A DNA stretch of 64,000 nucleotides from Anaerococcus jeddahensis (lineage in GTDB: Bacteria; Bacillota; Clostridia; Tissierellales; Peptoniphilaceae): contig NZ_CWHU01000005.1 of the NCBI RefSeq assembly GCF_001182725.1, positions 620,001 to 684,000 of the forward strand, read 5' to 3'. This document shows positions 52,196-60,192 of the stretch, piece by piece. The notes beneath the pieces were generated by a model. The model was not told the origin of the DNA. It was given only the letters and a program-made list of their open reading frames with translations, and did no database searches. Position numbers and translations under genes: made by a program. How positions within the stretch are numbered: the first letter of the stretch is position 1; each line of letters opens with the position of its first letter.

Positions 52196-52474
52196 ATGGA
52201 TAAAAGTGAAGTTACAAGGATTTATCGACTAGCAAATCTTGATTTATCCAACCAAGATATAGACAAAATTTCCGATAAATACAATACAATTTTAGACTTT
52301 ATAGACCACATATTTGATGTGGATTGCGAAAATGTTAAAATGACAGAAATGTTAGATAATCATGATGCGATTTTAAGAGACGATGTTGTTGGAAAATCTC
52401 TAGATAGAGTTGATGCTCTTAAAAATGCAAAAGATACTGAATATGGTTATTTTAGGTTGGATTGGAAACTTTAA
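52196..52474 (+). CDS. gatC: Asp/Glu-tRNA amidotransferase subunit C
   Basis: Small GatC subunit, 92 residues, that wraps GatA and GatB. The family pattern of helix, linker and C-terminal tail is recognisable: TRIYRLANLDLSNQDIDKISDKYNTILDFI, then MLDNHDAILRDDVVG (the L-R-x-D motif) and a hydrophobic YFRLDWKL tail near the usual F-x-V-P position. Divergent in sequence, so position ahead of gatA and gatB carries weight. Starts 2 bp after ligA. Confidence 0.85.
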   Translation: MDKSEVTRIYRLANLDLSNQDIDKISDKYNTILDFIDHIFDVDCENVKMTEMLDNHDAILRDDVVGKSLDRVDALKNAKDTEYGYFRLDWKL

Positions 52475-52483
52475 GGAGTAAAT

Positions 52484-53893
52484 ATGGATATTCAAAATAC
52501 TATAAATAAATTTAAAAATAAAGAAATTTCAGTCTACGAAAATACAAAAAATGTTTTAGATAAAATTAAAAATGATGAATTTAATGCTTATATTTCTTTT
52601 AATGAAGATGATAGTTTAGAAAGAGCAAAATATTTAGATGAAAAATTAAAAAACGGTGAAGAGTTAGGAAAATTATTTGGTATTCCTGTAAGTGTAAAAG
52701 ATAATATTTCTTACAAAAGTATGAAATTAACATGTGCATCAAAAATGCTTGAGGATTTTGAACCTGTTTATAACGCTACAGTTATAGAAAATTTATTAAA
52801 AGAAGATGCAATTATAATTGCAAAAACTAATATGGATGAATTTGCTATGGGAGGATCTGGAGAAACTTCATATTTTGGACCAATTAAAAATCCTCTAGAT
52901 CAAAATTTAATTCCAGGTGGATCTTCATCAGGTTCTGCAGTTAGTGTCGCAAAAGGTGATGTATTAGTTTCACTTGGAACAGATACTGGTGGATCTGTAA
53001 GACAACCTGCAAGCTATTGTAATATTATTGGTTACAAACCAACTTATTCTCTTATGAGTAGGTACGGCGTTGTTTCAATGGCAAATAGCCTTGATCAAGT
53101 TTCATTGTTTGCAAAAAATGTAAGTGATTTAAGAGAACTTGCCTCTGCCACTCAAAGCCCGGATAAATTTGATATGACAGCATCTCTTGATTATTATAAT
53201 TATGAAAAAGAAAATTATGATTTTTCTGGTAAAAAAATTGCTGTTATTAAAAATGAAAATAATGTATATAATTTAGAAAAAGAAGTAGAAGACGATTATA
53301 AAAAAGCAATAGAAATTTTAAAATGTATGGGTGCTAAAATTTGTCCAATAGATTTAAAATATTCTAAATATGCAAATGAAGTTTATAATGTTGTAATGAG
53401 TTCAGAAGTTTCAAGCAATTTGTCAAGATTTGATGGAATTAGGTATGGTCATCAAACTGACGAATATAAAAATGTTGAAGAATTATTTATTAAAAATAGG
53501 TCAGAAGGATTCGGAGAAAATGTTCAAAGAAGAATAGCACTTGGAACTATGTATTTATCAAGTGAAGATGATCAAAGAATTTACAAGCAAGGACTAAAAT
53601 TAAGAACATTAATAGTTGAAGAATTTAAAGAAATATTTAAAAATTATGATTTATTAATTACTCCAACAACAGTAGATCTTCCATCAAAATTAGGTATCTA
53701 TACTGATGATCCTTTAAAGGATTTTACATCAGATATTTTTAATGTGTGTGTAAACTTAACAGGATCATGTGGAATATCTATTCCAGTTAGAAAAGGAATA
53801 TCAGGAAGTATTCAAATTATTGGAGATAGATTTAAAGATAATGATATAATAAATGCTTGCGAAACTTTCGAAAGGAAAAGAAATGAAAACTAG
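52484..53893 (+). CDS. gatA: Asp/Glu-tRNA amidotransferase subunit A
   Basis: Amidase subunit that frees ammonia from glutamine for converting Glu-tRNA(Gln) (and Asp-tRNA(Asn)); 469 residues. The Ser-cisSer-Lys triad is seen as K72 (VSVKDNI), S147 (GGSSSGSA) and nucleophile S171 (DTGGSVRQPA); the spacings 75 and 99 equal those of S. aureus GatA. GYKPTYSLMSRYGV and SLDQVSLFAKNV are further family segments. Its stop is inside the start of gatB (11 bp overlap). Confidence 0.97.
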   Translation: MDIQNTINKFKNKEISVYENTKNVLDKIKNDEFNAYISFNEDDSLERAKYLDEKLKNGEELGKLFGIPVSVKDNISYKSMKLTCASKMLEDFEPVYNATVIENLLKEDAIIIAKTNMDEFAMGGSGETSYFGPIKNPLDQNLIPGGSSSGSAVSVAKGDVLVSLGTDTGGSVRQPASYCNIIGYKPTYSLMSRYGVVSMANSLDQVSLFAKNVSDLRELASATQSPDKFDMTASLDYYNYEKENYDFSGKKIAVIKNENNVYNLEKEVEDDYKKAIEILKCMGAKICPIDLKYSKYANEVYNVVMSSEVSSNLSRFDGIRYGHQTDEYKNVEELFIKNRSEGFGENVQRRIALGTMYLSSEDDQRIYKQGLKLRTLIVEEFKEIFKNYDLLITPTTVDLPSKLGIYTDDPLKDFTSDIFNVCVNLTGSCGISIPVRKGISGSIQIIGDRFKDNDIINACETFERKRNEN

Positions 53894-55304
53894 AACTATT
53901 ATAGGATTAGAAATTCACGTTGAATTATCTACAAAAACAAAAATGTTTTGTTCCTGTAAAAATGAATTTGGAGCTGTACCAAACACAAATACTTGTCCAA
54001 TCTGTTTAGGTCATCCAGGAACTTTACCTTTAATAAACAAAGAAGCTGTAAGATATGCAATAAAAGCTGGTCTTGCTTTTGATTGTGATATAAGAGAATC
54101 TATGAAAATGGATAGGAAAAAATATTTTTATCCAGACCTTGTGAAGGGATACCAAATAACTCAACAAGACGAACCATATGCAGTGGGTGGTCATATTATA
54201 TTAAGTGATGGGGACGAAATAAGATTGAATTCAATTCACATGGAAGAAGATACTGCAAAGTCAAACCACGATGAAAATAATAACACCCTTATGGATTACA
54301 ATAGGGCAGGACTTCCTCTAATTGAAATTGTAACAGAACCAGATTTAAAATCTGCAAAACAAGCAAGAGAATTTGTTGAAAAATTAGCTCAAACTTTAAG
54401 ATTTTTGGATGTTTCTGATTGTATAATGGCAGAAGGACAAATGCGTTGTGATGTAAATATAAATCTTGAAAATCTTGAAAATGGTGAAAGAACTGCAATT
54501 TCTGAAATTAAAAATCTAAATTCAATTAAGGCTATTGAAGATGCTCTTTTATTTGAAACTGATAGACACAAAAAAATGCTTGAAAACGGAGAAGAATCTG
54601 TAAAAGAAACTAGAAGATGGGATGATGATTCTCAAACTACAATTTCAATGAGAACAAAAGAAACTGCTAATGATTATAGGTTTTCGATTGAAGCAGATAT
54701 ACCAAGAATTGAATTAAGCAAAGAATTTATTAATGAAATAAAAGATAATTTACCAGAATTGCCTGAGGCAAAAGCAAAAAGGTATATGGATGAATACAAA
54801 CTTTCAGATTATGATGCAGGACTTTTATCAAATGATAGAAAACTTGCAAATCTATTTGAAAAGACAAATGATATAGTAAAAAAACCTAAGGAAGTTTCAA
54901 ATTGGATTTTAACAGAGCTTTCAAGACGTTTAAATGAAAGTGAAATTGAGGCTGATCAAATGAATTTGTCTGTAGAAAATTTTGCGAAATTAATAAATTT
55001 AGTTTCATCAAATAAAATTAATAACAATGTTGGTAAAAAACTTTTAAGAGAAATTTTTGAATCAAATGAAAATCCAGAAAAACTTGCTAAAGAAAGAAAC
55101 CTTCTTCAAATTAACGATGAAAGTTTCTTAGAAGATGTAGTAAAAGAAGTTTTAAGTGAAAATTCCCAATCTGTTGAAGATATTAAAAATGGAAAAGACA
55201 GGGCCTTTGGATTTTTGGTTGGTCAATGTATGAAAAAAACCAAGGGTAAGGCTAATCCTCAACAAGTAAATGCCTTATTGAAAGAAAGAATAGGAGAGAT
55301 GTAA
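53883..55304 (+). CDS. gatB: Asp/Glu-tRNA amidotransferase subunit B
   Basis: GatB kinase-like subunit of 473 residues that phosphorylates the tRNA-bound glutamate or aspartate and receives ammonia. N-terminus RTIIGLEIHVELSTKTKMFCSCKNEFGA, with zinc-binding cysteines CSC and CPIC; DRKKYFYPDLVKGYQITQ; NYNRAGLPLIEIVTEPD-like motif; and C-terminal YqeY-like tRNA-binding domain. Start ATG 53883 is preferred: AAAGGA lies 5 bp upstream and it gives the usual N-terminus; an in-frame codon at 53853 would add ten residues inside gatA. Confidence 0.96.
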   Translation: MKTRTIIGLEIHVELSTKTKMFCSCKNEFGAVPNTNTCPICLGHPGTLPLINKEAVRYAIKAGLAFDCDIRESMKMDRKKYFYPDLVKGYQITQQDEPYAVGGHIILSDGDEIRLNSIHMEEDTAKSNHDENNNTLMDYNRAGLPLIEIVTEPDLKSAKQAREFVEKLAQTLRFLDVSDCIMAEGQMRCDVNINLENLENGERTAISEIKNLNSIKAIEDALLFETDRHKKMLENGEESVKETRRWDDDSQTTISMRTKETANDYRFSIEADIPRIELSKEFINEIKDNLPELPEAKAKRYMDEYKLSDYDAGLLSNDRKLANLFEKTNDIVKKPKEVSNWILTELSRRLNESEIEADQMNLSVENFAKLINLVSSNKINNNVGKKLLREIFESNENPEKLAKERNLLQINDESFLEDVVKEVLSENSQSVEDIKNGKDRAFGFLVGQCMKKTKGKANPQQVNALLKERIGEM

Positions 55305-55325
55305 GAGCTGGCTTTGGCCGCTCTT
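55303..55325 (+). terminator. Hairpin after gatB, possible weak terminator
   Basis: AAGAGC (55303-55308) pairs with GCTCTT (55320-55325), plus GGC with GCC inside. The trailing sequence ATTTGTT is only partly T-rich. It starts in the gatB stop codon and ends 7 bp before the mtaD ATG, occupying the place of a ribosome binding site. Confidence 0.55.
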
Positions 55326-55332
55326 ATTTGTT

Positions 55333-56610
55333 ATGAATATACTTATAGAAAATGTAAAAATTTTAACCATGGCAGATGGTGAAGAAATTAAAAATGCAAA
55401 TATTTATATTGAAAATGACAAGATAAGAAAGATTACAAAAGAAAAACTAGATTTTACTTATGATAAAAAAATAGATGGAAGAAACTTTCTGGCTTTGCCG
55501 GGCTTTGTAAATGCTCACACTCATGTGGGAATGAGTTTATTTAGAAATTTTAGTGATGATGTAGAATTAATGACCTGGCTCAATGAAAAAATTTGGCCTT
55601 TGGAAGATAAATTGACGGCAGAAGATGTTTTTTGGGCTTCACTTTTATCTCAAGCTGAAATGATTATGACAGGAACAACAACTTTTGCTGATATGTATTA
55701 TTTCGAAGATCAAACAATAAAAGCCTTAGAAAAATCAAAAATGAGAGCACAAATTTCAAGAGGACTTACGCTTGAAGATAAAGAAAATGCAAAAATCAAA
55801 GAAAATATTGATCTTTTTAAAAAATACGAAAATAGTCAAGATGGAAGAATAAATATAGCCTTTGGACCTCACGCAGTTTATACAACAGATAAAAACTATT
55901 TAAAGGAAATAAATAAATACGCAAAAAAATATAAGATGCCAATCCATATTCATCTTTCAGAAACAAAAGTTGAAAATGACGATTGTATGAAAAGATTTAA
56001 TCAAAGCCCTACGGAAGTTTTTGAAGAATGTGGAATTTTTGAAAATAAAACAATAGCTGCTCATGGAGTCCACCTATCAGAAAAAGATCTTGAAATCTTA
56101 TTAAAATATGACGTTAGCATAGCTCATAATCCATCAAGCAACCTAAAATTATCTTCTGGTTTTCTTGATTGTACAAGAATAATTAATAAGGGAATAAACC
56201 TTTGTATGGGAACTGATTCATCAGCAAGTAATAACAATTTATCAATGTTAAAGGAAATTTCTTTAACTTCCGTAGTTTCAAAATTCAAAGATCCAAAAAA
56301 TTTAAAAGCATATGAGATTTTAAAAATGGCAACTATAAATGGGGCAAAGGCTCTAGGCCTTGATGATAAAATTGGAACTTTAGAAGAAGGAAAATTAGCA
56401 GATATTATATTAATTGATTTAGATAATCCTAACCATACTCCACAAAATAATCTTATATCTTCCTTGTGCTATTCAACATTTGATACAGACGTATCCTATG
56501 TAATAATTAATGGTGATCTTGTTTATGAAAATAAAAAATTTACTTATCTCGATTTAGATGAAATATTAAAAAAATCAGAAAAATCATTTGAAAATTTAAG
56601 GAAAAGATAA
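55333..56610 (+). CDS. Amidohydrolase, MtaD-type (methylthioadenosine/adenosylhomocysteine deaminase)
   Basis: Zinc-dependent deaminase of the TrzA/ATZ/MtaD family, 425 residues. Metal ligands: PGFVNAHTHVGMSLFRNF (HxH), IHIHLSETK, AAHGVHLSEKDL and the aspartate in MGTDSSASNNNLSM. C-terminal beta sandwich strand ADIILIDLDNPNHTPQNNLISSLCYS is typical. Family members deaminate MTA, SAH or adenosine-like compounds; the true substrate is inferred. The start (MNILIENVKILTMAD) fits the family, but no ribosome binding site lies before it, only the gatB hairpin. Confidence 0.87.
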   Translation: MNILIENVKILTMADGEEIKNANIYIENDKIRKITKEKLDFTYDKKIDGRNFLALPGFVNAHTHVGMSLFRNFSDDVELMTWLNEKIWPLEDKLTAEDVFWASLLSQAEMIMTGTTTFADMYYFEDQTIKALEKSKMRAQISRGLTLEDKENAKIKENIDLFKKYENSQDGRINIAFGPHAVYTTDKNYLKEINKYAKKYKMPIHIHLSETKVENDDCMKRFNQSPTEVFEECGIFENKTIAAHGVHLSEKDLEILLKYDVSIAHNPSSNLKLSSGFLDCTRIINKGINLCMGTDSSASNNNLSMLKEISLTSVVSKFKDPKNLKAYEILKMATINGAKALGLDDKIGTLEEGKLADIILIDLDNPNHTPQNNLISSLCYSTFDTDVSYVIINGDLVYENKKFTYLDLDEILKKSEKSFENLRKR

Positions 56611-57797
56611 TGATTGGTATTGACATAGTAGATATTAAAAAATTTAAAAATAAATTAGAAAAAAAAGATTTTGCGAGTAAAATATTTACTGATAATGAAT
56701 TTCATTATTCTAAGTCAAAAGCAAATTCCTTACAAACTTTTGCTGGCATTTTTGCTGGCAAAGAGGCTATAATTAAAGCTTACAACTTTAATTTAGCTTA
56801 CATATTAAGAAAAAAAATTGAAATTAAACATATAGATAATAAGCCTATAGTTTTTATTAATGGAGAAAAAACTATGGCAGAACTTAGCATAAGTCATGAT
56901 GGAAATTATGCTATAGCAGTTTGCGAAAAAAATAAAGCAAATTTAAAAATAAACAAGGATATTAAAAAATTAATAAAAAATAGGCCAAGTAATTCTCATA
57001 AAGGAGATTTTGGAAAAGTTGCAGTAATTGGTGGAAAAAAAGGAATGGCTGGATCTGTTTTTTTATCTTCAAGCGCATCTTTAAGATCTGGTGCAGGTCT
57101 TTCTTATGTAATTTGTCCATCATCTATTTCAAACATTTTACAAATAAAGTCTACGGAATGTATAATAGAGGAAATAGCTTGCGATTATTTTTATTATGAA
57201 AAAGAAATTGCAGAAAAAATTTTATCTTTAATAAAAAATAAGGATGCTCTAGCTATTGGTCCTGGTATGGGCAAGGGTGAAAATCTTGATAAATTAATAA
57301 AAATAATTTTAGATAATTTTGATAAAAACATTGTAATAGATGCAGATGGAATAAATGCATTAAAAGAAAATATTGATATAATTGATAAAAAAAATAATCT
57401 TGTACTTACTCCACACGAGATGGAATTTTCTAGAATTTCAAATTTACCTTTATATTTTATAAAAAATAATAGAGAAAAAGTATCAAAAGATTTTGCAAAA
57501 AAACACAATATTGTTTTGGTTTTAAAAGGTAAAAACACCATTGTTACTGATGGATATAAACTTTACATAAATAATTCTGGAAATAGTGGTATGGCGACAG
57601 CAGGTAGTGGCGATGTTTTAACCGGAATAATACTTGCTAATTTATCAAATATGAAAGCCTTTGATGCAGCTGTTTTATCAGTTTATATTCATGGACTTGC
57701 TGGAGATATTTATGCATCAAAAAATTGTGAGGATTCATTAATTGCAAGTGACATTATTAAAAATTTACCCAAGGCCTATAAATTAATTAGGAGTTAA
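56610..57797 (+). CDS. Fusion of holo-ACP synthase and ADP-dependent NAD(P)H-hydrate dehydratase
   Basis: Two enzymes in one chain of 395 residues. Residues 1-115 are AcpS (MIGIDIVDIKKF with the metal aspartate; FAGIFAGKEAIIKA; LSISHDGNYAIAVC), which attaches phosphopantetheine to acyl carrier protein. Residues about 120-395 are NnrD, the ADP-dependent NAD(P)HX dehydratase (GDFGKVAVIGGKKGMAGSVFLSSSASLRSGAGLS; IGPGMG; DADGINAL; LTPHEMEFSRI; TAGSGDVLTGIILA). In most bacteria NnrD is fused to or partnered with the NnrE epimerase; that domain is absent and AcpS sits in its place. One-base overlap with mtaD (TAATG); alr follows. Confidence 0.92.
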   Translation: MIGIDIVDIKKFKNKLEKKDFASKIFTDNEFHYSKSKANSLQTFAGIFAGKEAIIKAYNFNLAYILRKKIEIKHIDNKPIVFINGEKTMAELSISHDGNYAIAVCEKNKANLKINKDIKKLIKNRPSNSHKGDFGKVAVIGGKKGMAGSVFLSSSASLRSGAGLSYVICPSSISNILQIKSTECIIEEIACDYFYYEKEIAEKILSLIKNKDALAIGPGMGKGENLDKLIKIILDNFDKNIVIDADGINALKENIDIIDKKNNLVLTPHEMEFSRISNLPLYFIKNNREKVSKDFAKKHNIVLVLKGKNTIVTDGYKLYINNSGNSGMATAGSGDVLTGIILANLSNMKAFDAAVLSVYIHGLAGDIYASKNCEDSLIASDIIKNLPKAYKLIRS

Positions 57798-57798
57798 T

Positions 57799-58896
57799 AT
57801 GGAAGAAAATTACTTATTAGTAGATTTAGAAAAAATCTTGAATAATATAAAATCAATAAAAAAGAGAGCTCAAAAATCAAAATTTTGTGCAGTATTAAAA
57901 GCAGATGCCTATGGACTTGGATCTTTAGAAGTAGCAAATTACATAAAAAATTATATAGATTATATAGCCGTTGCTCAATTTAAAGAAGCTAAATATTTAA
58001 GGGAAAATGGAATTAAAACACCTATCCTTATCTTAGGTTATTTGCCTTTGGATAAGTACAAAGAATGTTCAAAACTTGGAATAGATGTTGTAATTTATGA
58101 TCTTGATTATGCAAAAAAAATTAATGAAAGCTTAAATGAAAAAATAAATTGCCATATAGGCCTTGATACAGGTCATACAAGAATTGGTTTTAGAGATTTT
58201 GAAATAGAAAAAATAAAAAAATTAAAAGATTTAGAAAATCTTAATTTTATTGGGGCTTTTTCTCATTTTGCTACAGCAGATGAGAAAGATTTAACTTATA
58301 CAAAAGAACAATATAAAAAATTTACATATATAATAGATCAAATTAAAGATGATTTTGATTTAAATTTAGTTCACATAGCTAACTCAGCAGCATCAATGGA
58401 GTATGATTTTAAATCTGATTTGTTGAGAGTTGGAATTTCTTTGTATGGAATTTATCCATCTGACTATATTAAAGAAATTTCTAAAATTAAATTAGAACAA
58501 GCTTTTGAATTCAAAGCTCAAATATCTTTTGTAAAAAATGTGGAGAAAGGAACAAGTATTTCTTATGGAAGAACTTTTGTAGCTGAAAAGGAAATGAAAG
58601 TTGCAACAGTTGCTGTTGGATATGCTGATGGATTTAAAAGATCATTTTCAAATATTGGGGAAGTTTTGGTAAATGGAAAATTAGCGAGGGTTGTTGGAAG
58701 AGTTTGTATGGACCAAATGATGATAGATGTAAGTGATATTGACTGCGAAATTGGCGATTATGTTACTCTTTATCCTGATATTTATAAGGAAGCAAAAAAA
58801 ATAAATACAATCCCTTATGAACTTATGACTTCTATTTCTAAAAGGGTTCCAAGAATATATAAATCTAAACTTTTAGGAGAAAATGATGAAGGTTAA
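57799..58896 (+). CDS. alr: Alanine racemase
   Basis: PLP-dependent enzyme making D-alanine for peptidoglycan; 365 residues. PLP lysine K34 in AVLKADAYGLG, catalytic tyrosine Y256 in ISYGRTFVA, HIANSAASMEY in the barrel, VGRVCMDQMMIDVSDI in the C-terminal domain. GGAG ribosome binding site, 1 bp after the AcpS-NnrD gene. acpS-nnrD-alr-mazF is a familiar Firmicute order. The 3' end overlaps mazF. Confidence 0.96.
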   Translation: MEENYLLVDLEKILNNIKSIKKRAQKSKFCAVLKADAYGLGSLEVANYIKNYIDYIAVAQFKEAKYLRENGIKTPILILGYLPLDKYKECSKLGIDVVIYDLDYAKKINESLNEKINCHIGLDTGHTRIGFRDFEIEKIKKLKDLENLNFIGAFSHFATADEKDLTYTKEQYKKFTYIIDQIKDDFDLNLVHIANSAASMEYDFKSDLLRVGISLYGIYPSDYIKEISKIKLEQAFEFKAQISFVKNVEKGTSISYGRTFVAEKEMKVATVAVGYADGFKRSFSNIGEVLVNGKLARVVGRVCMDQMMIDVSDIDCEIGDYVTLYPDIYKEAKKINTIPYELMTSISKRVPRIYKSKLLGENDEG

Positions 58897-59233
58897 AAGA
58901 GGGGATTTGTTTTACGCAGACCTTTCTCCAGTTGTTGGTAGCGAGCAGGGTGGAGTAAGACCTGTTATTGTTGTTCAAAATGATATGGGAAACAAATATT
59001 CTCCAACTATAATTGTTGTTCCGGTTACTAGTCAATTAAAAAAATCTAAACTTCCAACTCACGTTTCATTAAGTGCAAATGAATTTGGCCTACCAAAAAA
59101 TAGCGTTGCTCTCCTTGAACAATTAAGAACAATTGATAAAAGAAGACTAAGAGATAAGTTGGGATCTTTTGACAAATCTGTTATGTTAAAAATTGATGCA
59201 GCAATAGCAATTTCTGTAGGTATTGATTATTGA
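58886..59233 (+). CDS. mazF: MazF/EndoA-type mRNA interferase without adjacent antitoxin
   Basis: Ribosome-independent endoribonuclease toxin of the PemK/MazF/NdoA family, 115 residues. Seen: VKRGDLFYADLSPVVGSEQGG, catalytic R25 in VRPVIVVQND and T48 in VPVTS, then LPTHVSL and LEQLRTIDKRRL. Tandem ATG codons are at 58883 and 58886; the second gives better spacing (5 bp) to AGGAGA. The gene starts inside alr, so there is no room for the small ribbon-helix-helix antitoxin (NdoAI) that precedes ndoA in Bacillus. Active-site residues are intact, so the toxin is probably functional. Confidence 0.93.
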   Translation: MKVKRGDLFYADLSPVVGSEQGGVRPVIVVQNDMGNKYSPTIIVVPVTSQLKKSKLPTHVSLSANEFGLPKNSVALLEQLRTIDKRRLRDKLGSFDKSVMLKIDAAIAISVGIDY

Positions 59234-60192
59234 AAATAAAATTTAAAAATTTATTAATCACAATATTATTTTCTATTTTGATTTTTTTACTTATAAATAC
59301 AAAAGAAAGTACATATGAAAATTTAGATGAGTTAGAAATTAACTACATTGATGTAGGTCAGGGTAATGCAGTTTTTGTAAGAAATAAAGATAAAAGTTTA
59401 CTTATTGATGGTGGAAATAGGTCAAGTAGTAGCTACTATTACAATTTTATAAAAAATAAAAATCTAAAAAAAATTGATTATATGATTGCAAGCCATTATG
59501 ATGAAGATCATATTTCTGGATTGATTTCTATTCTTGAAAATTTTGAGGTTATAAATGTTTTAGCTCCAGCTTATAAAAAGGAAACTAAAATTTATAATTC
59601 TTTTAAAAGAAGTTTATCAAATTCAAATGCGAAGGTAATTAATCCCAAACAGGGAGATAAATTTTATTTAGGAGATGCAAAGGTAGAGATATTTTGGCCA
59701 AAAGCTTATAAAAATGGCGTAGATAATGATAATTCTATAGTGGTAAAAATTTCCTATGGTAATATGTCGTTTATGTTTCCAGCAGATGCTAGCAAAAATG
59801 TTGAAGACCAATTGATTTATTCAGGATATAATTTAAAAAGTGATGTTTTGATGTTAGGTCATCATGGTAGTAAATATTCAACTTCAAAAGAATTTTTAAA
59901 AGAAGTTAATCCAAAACTTGCCATTATTTCTGTTGGGAAAAACAATAGGTATAAGCACCCTTCAACTGAAGTTTTAAAATTATTAAATAAGGAAAATATA
60001 AAAATTTTAAGAACGGACCTTGATGGGAATATAACAATAAAATGTGATGGAAATAAAATAAAAATAAATACAAAAAAAAGCAAGTCTAGAAAATCTTATC
60101 GATTTTCAAAACTTGCTTTTTATTTTTACATAACTCCAGCAATCATTTTTGCTAAATTATCAGAATCTCCACTTCCTGTAACTATAACTTGA
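59230..60192 (+). CDS. ComEC-type metallo-beta-lactamase-fold protein, TTG start, overlong C-terminus
   Basis: Exported or membrane-anchored MBL-fold hydrolase, 320 residues. N-terminal hydrophobic segment (about 7-23) then LEINYIDVGQGNAVFVRNKDKSLLIDGG, the metal motif ASHYDEDHISG, ADASKNVEDQL and VLMLGHHGSKYSTS, all as in the C-terminal domain of ComEC. It lacks the competence channel. The only suitable start is TTG 59230, in a TTGA overlap with mazF. The last 35-40 residues are read through a terminator stem and then 67 bp into the opposing murC, so the native stop was probably lost; homologues would be expected to end near residue 285. Confidence 0.8.
   Translation: MKIKFKNLLITILFSILIFLLINTKESTYENLDELEINYIDVGQGNAVFVRNKDKSLLIDGGNRSSSSYYYNFIKNKNLKKIDYMIASHYDEDHISGLISILENFEVINVLAPAYKKETKIYNSFKRSLSNSNAKVINPKQGDKFYLGDAKVEIFWPKAYKNGVDNDNSIVVKISYGNMSFMFPADASKNVEDQLIYSGYNLKSDVLMLGHHGSKYSTSKEFLKEVNPKLAIISVGKNNRYKHPSTEVLKLLNKENIKILRTDLDGNITIKCDGNKIKINTKKSKSRKSYRFSKLAFYFYITPAIIFAKLSESPLPVTIT
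60076..60125. terminator. Bidirectional terminator between the MBL-fold gene and murC
   Basis: AAAAGCAAGT (60076-60085) pairs with ACTTGCTTTT (60111-60120), and GAAAATC (60089-60095) with GATTTTC (60101-60107). T-rich sequence follows on the plus strand and the A-run at 60072-60079 provides it on the minus strand. The murC stop is just outside, but the plus-strand gene reads straight through it. Confidence 0.85.

Noticed and set aside
58700..58900. Hidden antitoxin open reading frame upstream of mazF
   Set aside because: The region is the conserved C-terminus of alanine racemase. No other frame has a ribosome binding site or ribbon-helix-helix pattern.
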